Positions 7,370-16,933 are shown, counted from the stretch's first letter. The stretch: 64,000 bases of DNA from Caldilineaceae bacterium (GCA_020634755.1 JACKBC010000036.1:11653-75652); one strand, 5' to 3'. Made by a program: numbers and translations. The notes: a model not told the origin generated them from the letters alone.

Positions 7370-9628
7370 ATGTCCATTGAGTATCTTGATTTTGAACTTG
7401 AAATCGGCACTGGCGACGGACGCACCTATCCCCTGGCCGTGCTCCACTCACCGGCCGGCCACGCGCGGGCGCACTTTGACTTTGGCTTGAGCCAGCTTGA
7501 GGTGGAGAACCGACTGCTGACGCTGCAAAACGCGCTGTTGCGCTCGGGCGGCGAACGGCGCACCGTCCTCTCGCGCGAGGAGCGGACCGTGCGCGATTTT
7601 GGTCAGAACCTCTTTAACACGCTCTTCCAAAATGAGATCCGTTCTCTCTTCCACGAGAGCAAGCGCATGGCCGCCAGCCAGGGCAAATTTCTACGCGTCA
7701 AGCTGCGCATTCTGGATGCGCAGATGGCGGCGCTGCCCTGGGAATATCTCTTTGACGCCCGCCAAAATGAATATCTGTGCCTAACCCACAACACGCCGCT
7801 GATCCGCTATTTGGAGGTGGCCCAGCCGCACCAGCCGCTGCGCATTGAGCCGCCGCTGCGCGTGTTGGGCATGGTGGCCAGCCCCAGCGATTTGGAGCCG
7901 CTCAAAGTGGATGTGGAGAAAGAGCGCCTGGCGCGGGCGCTGGCCGCCCTGATTGCCGATGGGTTGGTAGAGCTGGAGTGGCTGCCGGGCCAAAGCTGGC
8001 GCGACCTGCACCGCGCCATGCGGCCCAATCAGGGACCGTGGCACGTTTTCCACTTTGTGGGCCACGGCGGTTTTCACGACCTGCGTGAGGAAGGGGTGCT
8101 GCTCTTTGCCGACCGCACCGGCCAAAGCGACCCGCGCACCGCCACCGAAGTGGGCCGCCTGCTTTCGGGCCAGCCCACGCTGCGGCTGGCGCTGCTCAAC
8201 GCCTGTGAAGGCGCCACCGCCAGCCGCACCGACATCTTTGCTTCCACGGCGGCCACGCTGGTGCGGCGCGGTTTGCCCGCCGTGATCGCCATGCAGTATC
8301 AGATCACCGACCGCGCCGCCATTGAGTTTGCCGAGCAGTTTTACGACGCTCTGACCGTCGGTCTGCCCGTGGACGGCGCGGTGACCGACGCCCGCCGCGC
8401 CGTGTCGCTGGCCATCAACAACACGCTGGAATGGGGCATCCCGGTGCTCTTTATGCAGGCGCCGGATGGCGTGGTCTTTGAGTTTGGGGAGACGGGGGTA
8501 GGGAGTAGGAAGACGGGGGTAGGGAGTAGGGAGGATGCATCTGCGGGTGTCGAGACGGCGACTAGAGAGATGGAACAGGAAACGAGCCAGTTGACCGGCG
8601 AGCAGATGCAGAGGCTGTGGCAGGCGCTGCTGGATGCGTATACGCCCATTACGCTGCCGCGCATGGTGCGTTTTCAGCTGAACGAGCGGCTGGACCAGAT
8701 TGCGGGCGGCGAGAACTTTGGCGACTGGGTCTATCAACTCATCGACTGGGCCGAGCGCACGGGCCGGCTCCCCGAGCTGATTGGCAAAGCCCAGGCCTTC
8801 AACCCAGGCAATGCGCAATTGCGACAGGTGGCGCGGGAGCTGCTGGGAGAGGCGGTCGCCCCGCCTATGGTTGAAACAGAAACAGATTCCGCGACAGAGA
8901 CAACGCCGCCAGAGCCAGCGCGCCCGCCGCTGCCCATAACACCCATTGCGTTTGAATGGTGTTACGTACCCGCTGGCGAATTCGTCATGGGCTCTGATGA
9001 TCATCATGACGATGAAAAGCCACAACACACAGTCAACCTGCCCGATTTCTACATCTCCAAAACGCCGGTAACCAACGCCCAGTACAAGCACTTTGTGGAG
9101 GCCACGAATCATCGTGTACCCGACCATTGGCAGAATGGACAAATTCCTAAAGGGAAAGAGAACCATCCCGTAGTCAACGTCTCTTGGCATGACGCTAGGG
9201 CCTTTTGCGCCTGGGCCAATGTGCAGCTGCCCAGCGAGGCCCAGTGGGAAAAGGCGGCGCGCGGCACCGATGGCAGAATCTATCCGTGGGGCAACCAGCC
9301 GCCCACAGACAAGCTATGCAATTTCAATAACAACGTCAAAGACACAACGCCTGTTGACCGCTACTCGGCCGGCGCCAGCCCATATGGCTGTTTGGACATG
9401 GCGGGCAACGTGTGGGAGTGGACCTCTAGCCTCTATAAGCCGTATCCATATGAGGCCAACGACGGTCGCGAAGACCCGGAGGCGGATGGCCGCCGCACGT
9501 GGCGCGGGGGCTCGTTCGACTACGATGATAACGGCGTGCGCTGCGCCTTCCGCCTCGACTGGTATCCCGACAGCAGGTACTACGGGTGTGGGTTTCGTAT
9601 TTTGTCCCCCGGCGCTGTTGGCCGCTGA
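7370..9628 (+). CDS. CHAT protease fused to effector-associated domain and FGE-sulfatase/lectin-like domain
   Basis: 752 residues from ATG 7370. Residues about 110-370 form a CHAT (caspase-like) peptidase with His232 in 'FHFVGHGGFHD' and Cys279 in 'LLNACEGAT'. After a short repeat-derived linker ('TGVGSR' twice), residues about 405-490 match EAD1-type effector-associated domains ('LNERLDQIAGGENFGDWVYQL'). From about 528 to the end is an FGE-sulfatase/SUMF1 domain ('VPAGEFVMGS', 'PVTNAQYKHFVEA', 'LPSEAQWEKAARG', 'DMAGNVWEWTSS', 'RGGSFDYDD', 'GCGFRIL'). In known conflict systems the EAD recruits a partner, the FGE-like domain acts as sensor or adaptor, and the CHAT part cuts target proteins. 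The partner is not evident here. No strong ribosome site is seen. Confidence 0.9.
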   Translation: MSIEYLDFELEIGTGDGRTYPLAVLHSPAGHARAHFDFGLSQLEVENRLLTLQNALLRSGGERRTVLSREERTVRDFGQNLFNTLFQNEIRSLFHESKRMAASQGKFLRVKLRILDAQMAALPWEYLFDARQNEYLCLTHNTPLIRYLEVAQPHQPLRIEPPLRVLGMVASPSDLEPLKVDVEKERLARALAALIADGLVELEWLPGQSWRDLHRAMRPNQGPWHVFHFVGHGGFHDLREEGVLLFADRTGQSDPRTATEVGRLLSGQPTLRLALLNACEGATASRTDIFASTAATLVRRGLPAVIAMQYQITDRAAIEFAEQFYDALTVGLPVDGAVTDARRAVSLAINNTLEWGIPVLFMQAPDGVVFEFGETGVGSRKTGVGSREDASAGVETATREMEQETSQLTGEQMQRLWQALLDAYTPITLPRMVRFQLNERLDQIAGGENFGDWVYQLIDWAERTGRLPELIGKAQAFNPGNAQLRQVARELLGEAVAPPMVETETDSATETTPPEPARPPLPITPIAFEWCYVPAGEFVMGSDDHHDDEKPQHTVNLPDFYISKTPVTNAQYKHFVEATNHRVPDHWQNGQIPKGKENHPVVNVSWHDARAFCAWANVQLPSEAQWEKAARGTDGRIYPWGNQPPTDKLCNFNNNVKDTTPVDRYSAGASPYGCLDMAGNVWEWTSSLYKPYPYEANDGREDPEADGRRTWRGGSFDYDDNGVRCAFRLDWYPDSRYYGCGFRILSPGAVGR
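8491..8532 (+). repeat. in-frame 21-bp tandem duplication inside the CHAT gene
   Basis: Two units at 8491-8511 and 8512-8532 differ at one base and are G-rich (GACGGGGGTAGGGAGTAGG). They encode 'TGVGSR' twice in the linker between the CHAT and effector-associated domains. Confidence 0.85.
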
Positions 9629-9756
9629 CGCGCTGGGGCCTCTGGCCTCTGGAATATCTGGTCATCTGCCCTCTCTGCTGTAAGAGGCAAAACGAAGAGA
9701 GGCTGCTGGCCTTGGGCAGTTGTTAAATGTCGCCGCAGGCGACCCCGCCCGGGGGT

Positions 9757-9799
9757 CTGGGGGCTGGCCCCCAGCGTGCGAACGCGCGCGTTTTTTTTT
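9757..9799 (+). terminator. probable terminator after the CHAT gene
   Basis: CTGGGGGCTGGCCCCCAG (9757-9774) forms a tight hairpin, and a CG-alternating stretch and a run of nine T follow at 9791-9799. The T-run is 17 nt from the hairpin, so the fit is imperfect. Confidence 0.4.
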
Positions 9800-9831
9800 G
9801 ACCGCCAACTGCTTGAGGTCCTTTCCCCATA

Positions 9832-10287
9832 TTAACCCGCCCCATCGTGACAAATAAACTCCAGCGTATTGCCCTCGGGGTCGCGGAAGAAGAGCGCTTT
9901 GGCGTTCATGTGGGGAAAGGTTTCCTCGTAAACGGTGAGCCCCAGCTCTTCTAGCCGCGCCTTTTCAGATTCGTACATGGCCGGCTCAATCTCAAAGGCC
10001 AGATGATTCAGGCTGGAGACATCTACGTCCAGCCCGCGGAAGCGTTTGCGCGCCGGTGGATGGCGGTGCGGGTCAATCAGCGCAAAGAGCTGCGGATGGC
10101 CGCCGCGCCCCAGCGGCGAATCCAGCGCTTGCATGGTGAGAAAGACAATGGTCGGGTTCTCGGCCGGATATTGGCTGTGCAGCGGAAAGCCCAGCACTTC
10201 CTCATAAAAGGCGCGCGCCCGCGCGATATCTGCCACGTTAATCACAATTTCGGCCACGGCTCTCACTGGTGTTTTGATGGTTGGCAT
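9832..10287 (-). CDS. VOC-family (glyoxalase/bleomycin resistance) protein
   Basis: 151 residues, one VOC module. 'VAEIVINVADIARARAFYEEVLGF' is the typical opening strand-helix. 'LNHLAFEIE' holds the second half's metal His, and 'FFRDPEGNTLEFICH' is the classic ending with the metal Glu. Substrate unknown. AGAGGGGA lies 6 nt before the ATG. It may be read with the hydrolase upstream (50-nt gap, same strand). Confidence 0.85.
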   Translation of the reverse strand: MPTIKTPVRAVAEIVINVADIARARAFYEEVLGFPLHSQYPAENPTIVFLTMQALDSPLGRGGHPQLFALIDPHRHPPARKRFRGLDVDVSSLNHLAFEIEPAMYESEKARLEELGLTVYEETFPHMNAKALFFRDPEGNTLEFICHDGAG

Positions 10288-10338
10288 GTGTTCCCCTCTT
10301 TTTGGACTATTCCGAATTCCAGTCCCACAACGTCAAAG

Positions 10339-11073
10339 TCAAAGCAGCATTTCGTAGAGGCGCGCATCACACCACGCCAGCACCATGCGCGCCACTTCGC
10401 CCGCGCGTCGGCTCAACAGCGGCCCCACGTGGCTCATGCCGGCATAGAGATGAACGTCCGCGCCGGCCCACGCCGCCAGCGCCAACCCCGTTGGCGGGGC
10501 AATATCGGTATCCCGTTGACCCAGCACAACCAGGGTGGGACAGGTGGGCCGGTTCACGGCAATGCCGGCAGCCAGCGCGCTGAGCACGGCGCCGGATTCG
10601 TCGCGCCAGCGCGGCCAGGCCCACTGAATGGTGGCTTCATCGCTATCGAACAGCGCGTCACGCGTCTCGTGAAGCGGTCCGTTGGCCCACGGGATAGTGG
10701 CGGGATAGGTTTGGGCGGGTCGGGGAGCGCCAACCCCAGCCGGCGGCGCGCTGTTGACGAGCACCAGTGCAGCCGGGGTAATGATCTCTGTGGCTTTCAG
10801 CGCCAACATGCCGCCCAGGCTGGCGCCCACCAGAATAACCGGTCCCGGCGCGGGAACCCAATCGAGCACCTGCTGAAGGTAGTCGTCAAATCTGGTTTCT
10901 GCCAAGCCATCTGCGGCGGGCGCCAGATCGTGGGCAACGACGCGATACCCCGCGTCCGCCCAAATCGGCTGCCAGCGCGCGAATTCCCAGCCCCCTCCTC
11001 CGGCGCCGTGAATGCAAATGACCGTAGGTTGCGCTTCATGCATATGTTTACGCTGTAGAAAGTTTTCGTCCAT
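10339..11073 (-). CDS. alpha/beta hydrolase
   Basis: 244 residues. 'VICIHGAGGGGWEFARW' forms the oxyanion region. 'VILVGASLGGML' carries the nucleophile Ser in G-x-S-x-G, 'LVVLGQRDTDIAP' the acid and 'MSHVGPL' the catalytic His. Substrate unknown. Neither the ATG at 11073 nor the in-frame ATG ten codons later has a clear ribosome site. Confidence 0.85.
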   Translation of the reverse strand: MDENFLQRKHMHEAQPTVICIHGAGGGGWEFARWQPIWADAGYRVVAHDLAPAADGLAETRFDDYLQQVLDWVPAPGPVILVGASLGGMLALKATEIITPAALVLVNSAPPAGVGAPRPAQTYPATIPWANGPLHETRDALFDSDEATIQWAWPRWRDESGAVLSALAAGIAVNRPTCPTLVVLGQRDTDIAPPTGLALAAWAGADVHLYAGMSHVGPLLSRRAGEVARMVLAWCDARLYEMLL

Positions 11074-11222
11074 TGCAGTTGCGGCGCGATTGAATGGTGA
11101 GCTGGATCGTTAATCGGCCCAGTTCTCCCCAGCTAATGGTGAATTAATGGTGGTTCGCTAAAGTATCAAAATTATATCACACCGTGAAAAATTGAAGATG
11201 TAGCACCGCAAGGAGAAAATGT

Positions 11223-12377
11223 ATGTACATTCGTCGGGTTCAGTTGATTTTCGTCTTTGGCATCATGCTTGTGCTTAATATTTTTGTCAGCACCTGGCTG
11301 CTCTCTGGCAATGCCTTTGGCGTCGCTTTTGCCAGTCGCTCCAATCAGGATGTGGAAGCGGCGGCCGTGACGGCCATCCCCACCGCCTTTAGCTATCAGG
11401 GCACGCTGCGCGACGCCAGCGGCAACTTGATTGACGGCACGGTCAATCTGAGCCTGCGTCTTTACGGCGCGGTGACCGGCGGCACGGCGCTCTATACGGA
11501 AGACTTTGCCAATGTCAACGTGCGCTCAGGTCTTTTCACCGTTATCGTGGGCGACGCCAAAGTGCTGCCGGCCAGCGTCTTTAACACTTTTCCGCTCTAT
11601 CTGGGCATCAAGGTCAACAACGATGCCGAGCTGCTGCCCCGCCAGCGGCTGCACCCCGTGCCTTATGCCATGCAGGCTTCCAGCGCCCAGACCGCCGTAA
11701 CCGCCAACAATCTGGCGCAAGGCGGCGGCGTTCCCAATCTGGTCACCTTGGGCGCCAACGGCGCGAGCGAGATTGCGTTTGGCGCCGGCGGCAAGGTGAC
11801 GAGCGATGCCACTGGACTCAGCTTGACGGCGAGTCCCCATCAAACTGTGACGGTGGACAGCGATCTGGTCGTCAAGGGCTCCTGGAACGCCGGCGCCATC
11901 TTAGATGTCGGCGATTCCAATGGTGGGCCAAACACACGCTCGTCCTATCCGGTGGATCTTCGGCGCTATGTGGTGAAAGCGCCCGACAACGGTTCTTCGC
12001 CAGACACGGTTTCAGTGGATCCGGTTATCCTCAACGATTTCTGCCGGGATGAAGATGGCTGTTGGCTGAGTTTATACATGCGCAATTTTGACGGGCAGGA
12101 CGTGATGGCCGGTGTCACGGGGTTCCACCTGAGCCTTGGCCCCGTTAACAATAATAAACAGTATTGGGATATACGCGATAGCGCCTCAAATTTTTCCGTC
12201 GGCGTCGATAATGACGGTGTGGTCAGTCATCTCATGAATGTCTATAACGCCTGTTTCCTCACCGATGGTGAATATGTGAACGCCGCCAGCAGCGATAGCA
12301 AACCGGGTTTGGGTCTGCTCAACTGGTATGGGGCTTGGGATGGCAACATGACCTGTGTTCTGATTATCGAAGACTGA
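11223..12377 (+). CDS. secreted protein with N-terminal beta-rich 'YQGTLRD' domain
   Basis: 384 residues. AGGAG at 11211-11215 selects the ATG at 11223 over the out-of-frame ATG at 11219. A hydrophobic signal segment covers residues about 8-37. Residues about 55-145 are a beta domain found in many secreted Chloroflexota and other bacterial surface proteins ('FSYQGTLRDASGNLIDGTV', 'SLRLYG', 'GLFTVIVGD', 'RQRLHPVPYAMQA'). The C-terminal half (from about 240) is unrecognised; it contains four Cys and ends 'MTCVLIIED'. It is the first of three exported proteins on this strand, 29 nt before the next start, so probably one operon. Confidence 0.7.
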   Translation: MYIRRVQLIFVFGIMLVLNIFVSTWLLSGNAFGVAFASRSNQDVEAAAVTAIPTAFSYQGTLRDASGNLIDGTVNLSLRLYGAVTGGTALYTEDFANVNVRSGLFTVIVGDAKVLPASVFNTFPLYLGIKVNNDAELLPRQRLHPVPYAMQASSAQTAVTANNLAQGGGVPNLVTLGANGASEIAFGAGGKVTSDATGLSLTASPHQTVTVDSDLVVKGSWNAGAILDVGDSNGGPNTRSSYPVDLRRYVVKAPDNGSSPDTVSVDPVILNDFCRDEDGCWLSLYMRNFDGQDVMAGVTGFHLSLGPVNNNKQYWDIRDSASNFSVGVDNDGVVSHLMNVYNACFLTDGEYVNAASSDSKPGLGLLNWYGAWDGNMTCVLIIED

Positions 12378-12406
12378 ATTGCCATACGCAAAAGGAGAAT
12401 CATTCT

Positions 12407-15400
12407 ATGAGGCAATTTTATCGTTCTCGATCAAAACACTGGCTCTGGGGTAGTCTGCTGGCGGTGGCGCTGGCGGTGCTCCTGCTCTATCGCATTGCGC
12501 TGGCGGCGTGTGGACCGGGCGCCCTCAGCGACTTTTGTTCGAGCAACTTTGGGCTGAGTGGCGATCTCACCGCGGTGGGCAGCCCCACCGGCAGCAGCTT
12601 GCCCACGGTCGACAACAGCCGCCTGCCCATGGCCGGTGCGCTCTTCTATGCCGATTACAAAGCGCTGGAAACGCAGGCGCGCGACCTGCTGGCGCGCAAC
12701 ATGAATTTCCGCGCCGATATTTCACCCTATCAACCCAACAACAACTTTAACAAGCTGGTGCGCCAGTTTGACATCAACAGCGGCTTCTCGGCGCCCTATG
12801 ATGACCCGGACCCGGCGATTCCCGCCATGACTTTGCAACAGCGCATCGACCTGGCCGACGCCGACCTGCGCCAGGCGCGCGATCTCTATGCGTTTTTGGC
12901 GGTCTATGCACCGGTGGCTCGCATGCGCACCGATACGGGCCAGGATGCCAACAACCCCGGTCCCAATTACAAGGAGCAGCTCTGCGCCCAGGCCGAAGAC
13001 CCCAATCCGCCCGACCCGACCCATACCGGTCAGGTGTTGAGCCCCGTCATCGACTGGTGCAATTTCCCGGACCGGCTGCGCCAAAGCGTGCGCGAGGCGG
13101 CCTATTTGCGCATGATCTTTGCCCAACAATTTATGGTCGATGCGTTGGGGCTGCACTTTAGCGCCGGTGCGCTGCTGGGGGGCGATGCCTTTGTGCGCCA
13201 GGAAGTGGCCAAGCTGGAAGCCGCCAAATATCAGTATGAGCTGACCGAACAAGGCATGCGCGAGGCATTGGGCCATGCGCTGGGCAGCGGCTGTCTAGTC
13301 TCGGACTTTTACACCCAATCCGAATGGGCGCTGCTCTCGCGCTCCACCCAGGGCAAAGAGGTGGCCCAACATCACATTGCCACCCGTTTGAGCTATTTGG
13401 ACATCAAGAGCGATAGCGACATTCCGCGCGCCCAGGCCAACGCCCAGGAGGCCTTTCGCACGGCGTCCACCGAGGGCTATCTGAAAATGGTCAGCCTGGC
13501 GGGGACGACGGCCCTTGGCGCATCGAGCAGCAGCTGCGCAGCCATGGGCGCGAACCCCGATGGCGCGCTGGTGGCAGAGATGGCGCTCAACCTGTTGGAT
13601 ACACGCGCCGCGGCCCGCGAGATACGCGACGGGCGCAATATCTTTGGCATGGATGTGCGCTTTACGCCGGCGCGGCCCTATCACACCGCCTTTGGCAGCA
13701 CCGACAAGGGGCTGTGGGAACAGGCGCAAGAGGCCGCCAACCTGGCGCTGCAAATTCAGCAGCAGACGGAAAACGCCGAGCGCATCTTTGATCTGAATCA
13801 GCAAGAGCTGTCCAAAGCCGTGTTGGCCATCAACAATAAAGTCGACAACGATATCCAGATCGAGGCGGGTTGCGATCTGCAAGGCTTCCTCAACGAGCCG
13901 GACCCGGACGCGGCCTGGTACGCCTGTATTGACGACATGATCAAACACACCCAGGAGTGCGACCCCACCGCCAGCAGCTTTGACGCCTGCATGAGTCGCA
14001 CCACCGACGGTCAACCACCCCGGCAGGACGGCAGCAACTGGCTGATTCTGGTGAGCGATATGCGCACGGCGCGCCAGGATTTGCGCACGGCCTGGCTGGG
14101 CGTTGAGGCCGCGCTTACAAAGCGAGACAATATTCTCAAGCGCGCCGATACGGAGATCATGCGCAACACGCGAGTCAAAAGTGCAATTTTCACCGGCGCC
14201 CAGAGCAATTCGGCGCTTGAGGCAATCATCGTGGCTGGGAGCGGTCTTGATGTGGGTACGGATGGGGTGATGACGATTCATCCCGGCGTGATCGTCGAAG
14301 CTGCACTACGCCCCGTACAAATCTTAATGCAGGCCACCCAGGATATGGAGATCGAAGACGCCAACTCTGCCGCATTTGTGCGTAATCTCTTCTATGACAT
14401 GGCTGAGGCGCAAGGCGAACTCGATATTGCCGTCCAACAATATCAATCCATGCTGACCCAGTTTAACGGCGTCGTGGGCCAGACGGGCCACGATGTCTTC
14501 GAGTCTAAGCGCCAACATGCCTACACCACGGCGCTGCCTGCCAATGACCCCGCCTATCGCATGGTGCGCGATTCGCGGCGGATCGAGCTGGCGCAGGCAT
14601 TGGAAACGGCCGCTCGCCAAGCTTATCTGGCCGCCCGCCGCGCCGAATACGAGTACACGGCCCGGCTCAGCGCCAGCAACTTCCGCATCTCCGACATCTA
14701 CAAGGCGCGCACGGCCAACGACATCCTGCTCTTTCTGCAAAATTTGGATGCCGCCATTGCCAATCTACCCGGCGCCGTCAAAGATGCCGACAGCAACCAG
14801 CGCGATCTGACCATCTCCGCGGCCCAACACATCCTGGGCCTTACCGACGCCTTCCTCAAGGGACAGGGTGTTGCCGACGCCAATCTGCAAGCCGAGCGCA
14901 GCAAACGCTTCCGCCAGTGGGTGGCGCAGAATACGCAGATGGGCGGTGACGGCAAAGCACAGTTGGTCTTTAAATTTGCGGCGGCGGCGGCGCCAAACGG
15001 CTTGATTGGGCAGGTGGCGCCACAGGGCTATGACTTCTATTGGCTGCACAAAGTGGCCGGCATTGGCCAGCCCAAGCTGACCAGCAACGGCCTTGGGCTC
15101 AACATGGTCACAGAGCAAGCGGGCGAATTGGGCTACCGCCAGGTGCGCGTCAGCCAAAGCGGCCAGGTGGGCTTGATTTCCTATGCCGGCTGTAGCTTTG
15201 ACTACCGGCTGATTCCGCCGGCGGCGCTGTTGGGGCTTGAATATCCCAACAACCAGCCGACTGACGTGGTCTCGGGTGCGTTCAGCGGCGACATCAACGG
15301 CAAACACGGCAACACCATGCCCGGCTACAGCACGCCCGCCTTCTTGGGGCGCCCGCTGGCGGCCAATGAATGGCAGGTGGTAATCAGCGCCGGTTCGCCC

Positions 15401-15529
15401 GACGGCATTCTGCCCGATCTGGATTTGCAACAGTTGACCGATATCGAACTCAAGATCAGCACGACCTATGGCACGCGGGCATCCAACAGCCAGCCGCAGC
15501 CGTCGCAATGTGTGCGCATCGATTATTAG
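12407..15529 (+). CDS. large exported protein of unknown function (1,040 aa)
   Basis: The ATG at 12407 has AAAGGAGA 10-17 nt upstream and begins 'MRQFYRSRSKHW', followed by a hydrophobic signal ending near 'RIALAACGPG'. Most of the protein is alpha-helical with many Ala, Gln and Arg, including long heptad-like stretches (about residues 430-760), and eight or more Cys in the first half. The last 150 residues look beta-rich and end 'QLTDIELKISTTYGTR', a pattern loosely like the C-terminal region of TcA-type toxin subunits. That resemblance is weak and I do not assign a function from it. Neighbours on both sides are also exported. Confidence 0.7.
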   Translation: MRQFYRSRSKHWLWGSLLAVALAVLLLYRIALAACGPGALSDFCSSNFGLSGDLTAVGSPTGSSLPTVDNSRLPMAGALFYADYKALETQARDLLARNMNFRADISPYQPNNNFNKLVRQFDINSGFSAPYDDPDPAIPAMTLQQRIDLADADLRQARDLYAFLAVYAPVARMRTDTGQDANNPGPNYKEQLCAQAEDPNPPDPTHTGQVLSPVIDWCNFPDRLRQSVREAAYLRMIFAQQFMVDALGLHFSAGALLGGDAFVRQEVAKLEAAKYQYELTEQGMREALGHALGSGCLVSDFYTQSEWALLSRSTQGKEVAQHHIATRLSYLDIKSDSDIPRAQANAQEAFRTASTEGYLKMVSLAGTTALGASSSSCAAMGANPDGALVAEMALNLLDTRAAAREIRDGRNIFGMDVRFTPARPYHTAFGSTDKGLWEQAQEAANLALQIQQQTENAERIFDLNQQELSKAVLAINNKVDNDIQIEAGCDLQGFLNEPDPDAAWYACIDDMIKHTQECDPTASSFDACMSRTTDGQPPRQDGSNWLILVSDMRTARQDLRTAWLGVEAALTKRDNILKRADTEIMRNTRVKSAIFTGAQSNSALEAIIVAGSGLDVGTDGVMTIHPGVIVEAALRPVQILMQATQDMEIEDANSAAFVRNLFYDMAEAQGELDIAVQQYQSMLTQFNGVVGQTGHDVFESKRQHAYTTALPANDPAYRMVRDSRRIELAQALETAARQAYLAARRAEYEYTARLSASNFRISDIYKARTANDILLFLQNLDAAIANLPGAVKDADSNQRDLTISAAQHILGLTDAFLKGQGVADANLQAERSKRFRQWVAQNTQMGGDGKAQLVFKFAAAAAPNGLIGQVAPQGYDFYWLHKVAGIGQPKLTSNGLGLNMVTEQAGELGYRQVRVSQSGQVGLISYAGCSFDYRLIPPAALLGLEYPNNQPTDVVSGAFSGDINGKHGNTMPGYSTPAFLGRPLAANEWQVVISAGSPDGILPDLDLQQLTDIELKISTTYGTRASNSQPQPSQCVRIDY

Positions 15530-15540
15530 GGAAAACGTAT

Positions 15541-15648
15541 CTATTCAGCCGTAGCCAGCGCATTGCTGCTTTGCAACCGTTTCACGAGCTGCAAAGCGAC
15601 AAGGCGCTGGCGGGCTTCGACAAGCTCAGCCCTCGAATGTCTGAATAG
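15541..15648. repeat. palindromic element between secreted-protein genes
   Basis: Ends are CTATTCAG (15541-15548) and CTGAATAG (15641-15648). Inner arms GCCAGCGC/GCGCTGGC and GCTTTGCA/TGCAAAGC fold the middle. It ends 13 nt before the start codon at 15662 and holds the upstream edge of the AAGGGGAA ribosome site. Confidence 0.6.
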
Positions 15649-15661
15649 TAAAGGGGAAATT

Positions 15662-16933
15662 ATGATCAATCGCAGATGGCTTACCATCACAATCGCCGGC
15701 GTGTTGCTGAGCGGCCTTGGCGTGCTGTTCACGCTGATGTTCGACTTGCGGGGGCTGGCGCAGCCCACAACCGCGCTGGCGGGGCAGCCCCAAACGCGCC
15801 AGGCCGCGGCGGCAGAGGCAAATGCGGCGCAAGTGGCGGGTGATTACAGTGGCGCCGTAAAATTGCAGTTTACCGTGGCCGGCGTTTACAGCGACACCTT
15901 GGCGACGCCCGCGCCGCCTGCCGCCGGCACGCCCGCGCCGCCCGACCTGGGCGCCATCGATCTGGCGCTCAATCTTAGCCAAAGCGGCAATGCGCTCAGC
16001 GGCCATGTGAGCCTTGATAAGACGCTGGTCTTTTCGACGGAACATACGATCCAGAGCAACGGCGCTGCCGTCAAAATTGGGCCGTATGTCAACGGCAGCT
16101 TTGACGGCGCCAAGCTGACCCTGGTCTCCGAGCGGGTGGCGGCCACGCTGGGCGGTCAGCCCATTCAGCGCCAATTTCGGCTGACCGGAGCGATCAGCAC
16201 CAGTGATGGCAGCCAGATCAGCGGTGAATATCGCGAAACGCTGTGGGGCGCCGCCCGTCAACCGGTGACGATACTCGGCGCCTTTACGCTGCAACGACCG
16301 GTCTTTGCCACGAGTGCGCCGGCGGCAAGCAACAAAGCGCCGGACACCGGGGCGGATAGCGCCACCACCACGCAAGGCGCGGCGGTCACCATCAACGTGC
16401 TGGCCAACGATAGCGACGTAAATGGCGATGCACTGACCATTACCTCGGTGAGCAAGCCGCAGTTTGGTACGGCCACCACCAATGGCCAAAATGTAACCTA
16501 CACGCCCAACGCGGGCTTTGCCGGCACAGACAGCTTCAGCTATTTTGTCAGCGACGGCCAGGGCAATACAACCGCCGGTTCGGTCACGGTTACCGTCAAT
16601 GGTCCGGGCGGCGCCAACCAAGCGCCGACGGCGGCCAATGACAGTGCGTCCACGGCGATTGGTGCGGCGATTCTGATCGACGTGCTGGCCAACGACAGCG
16701 ACCCCAACGGGGACAGCCTCAGCATTTCCATTGACGCGCCGCCGCAACATGGCGCGGCCGTGGTGCAGAATGGCCAGATTCTTTACACGCCGAATGCTGA
16801 CTTTAGCGGCGCCGACAGCTTTACCTATATCGTGAGCGATGGCCATGGCAACACGGCCAGAGGCACGGTCACCGTTACCGTTAATGGCTCGGGCAGTGGC
16901 GCGATGATCTACTTGCCCGTCATTCAGCGCTGA
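15662..16933 (+). CDS. secreted protein with two cadherin-like/Ig-like repeats
   Basis: 423 residues; AAGGGGAA precedes the ATG. Signal anchor 'ITIAGVLLSGLGVLFTLMF' at about residues 7-25. Residues 50-220 form a beta domain of unknown type. Two tandem repeats follow (about 230-320 and 325-415), each with 'INVLANDSD.NGD.L', 'YTPNA.F.G.DSF.Y.VSDG.GNT' and 'VTVTVNG', the VCBS/Big_9-like cadherin repeat of surface adhesins, usually calcium-binding. The protein ends 'MIYLPVIQR', like the broken gene at 17.4-17.9 kb ('IFLPVVTR'). Probably a cell-surface or matrix protein. Confidence 0.8.
   Translation: MINRRWLTITIAGVLLSGLGVLFTLMFDLRGLAQPTTALAGQPQTRQAAAAEANAAQVAGDYSGAVKLQFTVAGVYSDTLATPAPPAAGTPAPPDLGAIDLALNLSQSGNALSGHVSLDKTLVFSTEHTIQSNGAAVKIGPYVNGSFDGAKLTLVSERVAATLGGQPIQRQFRLTGAISTSDGSQISGEYRETLWGAARQPVTILGAFTLQRPVFATSAPAASNKAPDTGADSATTTQGAAVTINVLANDSDVNGDALTITSVSKPQFGTATTNGQNVTYTPNAGFAGTDSFSYFVSDGQGNTTAGSVTVTVNGPGGANQAPTAANDSASTAIGAAILIDVLANDSDPNGDSLSISIDAPPQHGAAVVQNGQILYTPNADFSGADSFTYIVSDGHGNTARGTVTVTVNGSGSGAMIYLPVIQR

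Noticed and set aside
7781..9190. 469-codon minus-strand open frame opposite the CHAT gene
   Set aside because: Same reason: the plus strand encodes three recognisable domains.
10003..11058. 351-codon plus-strand open frame opposite the VOC and hydrolase genes
   Set aside because: It spans two well-defined minus-strand genes, including their intergenic region.
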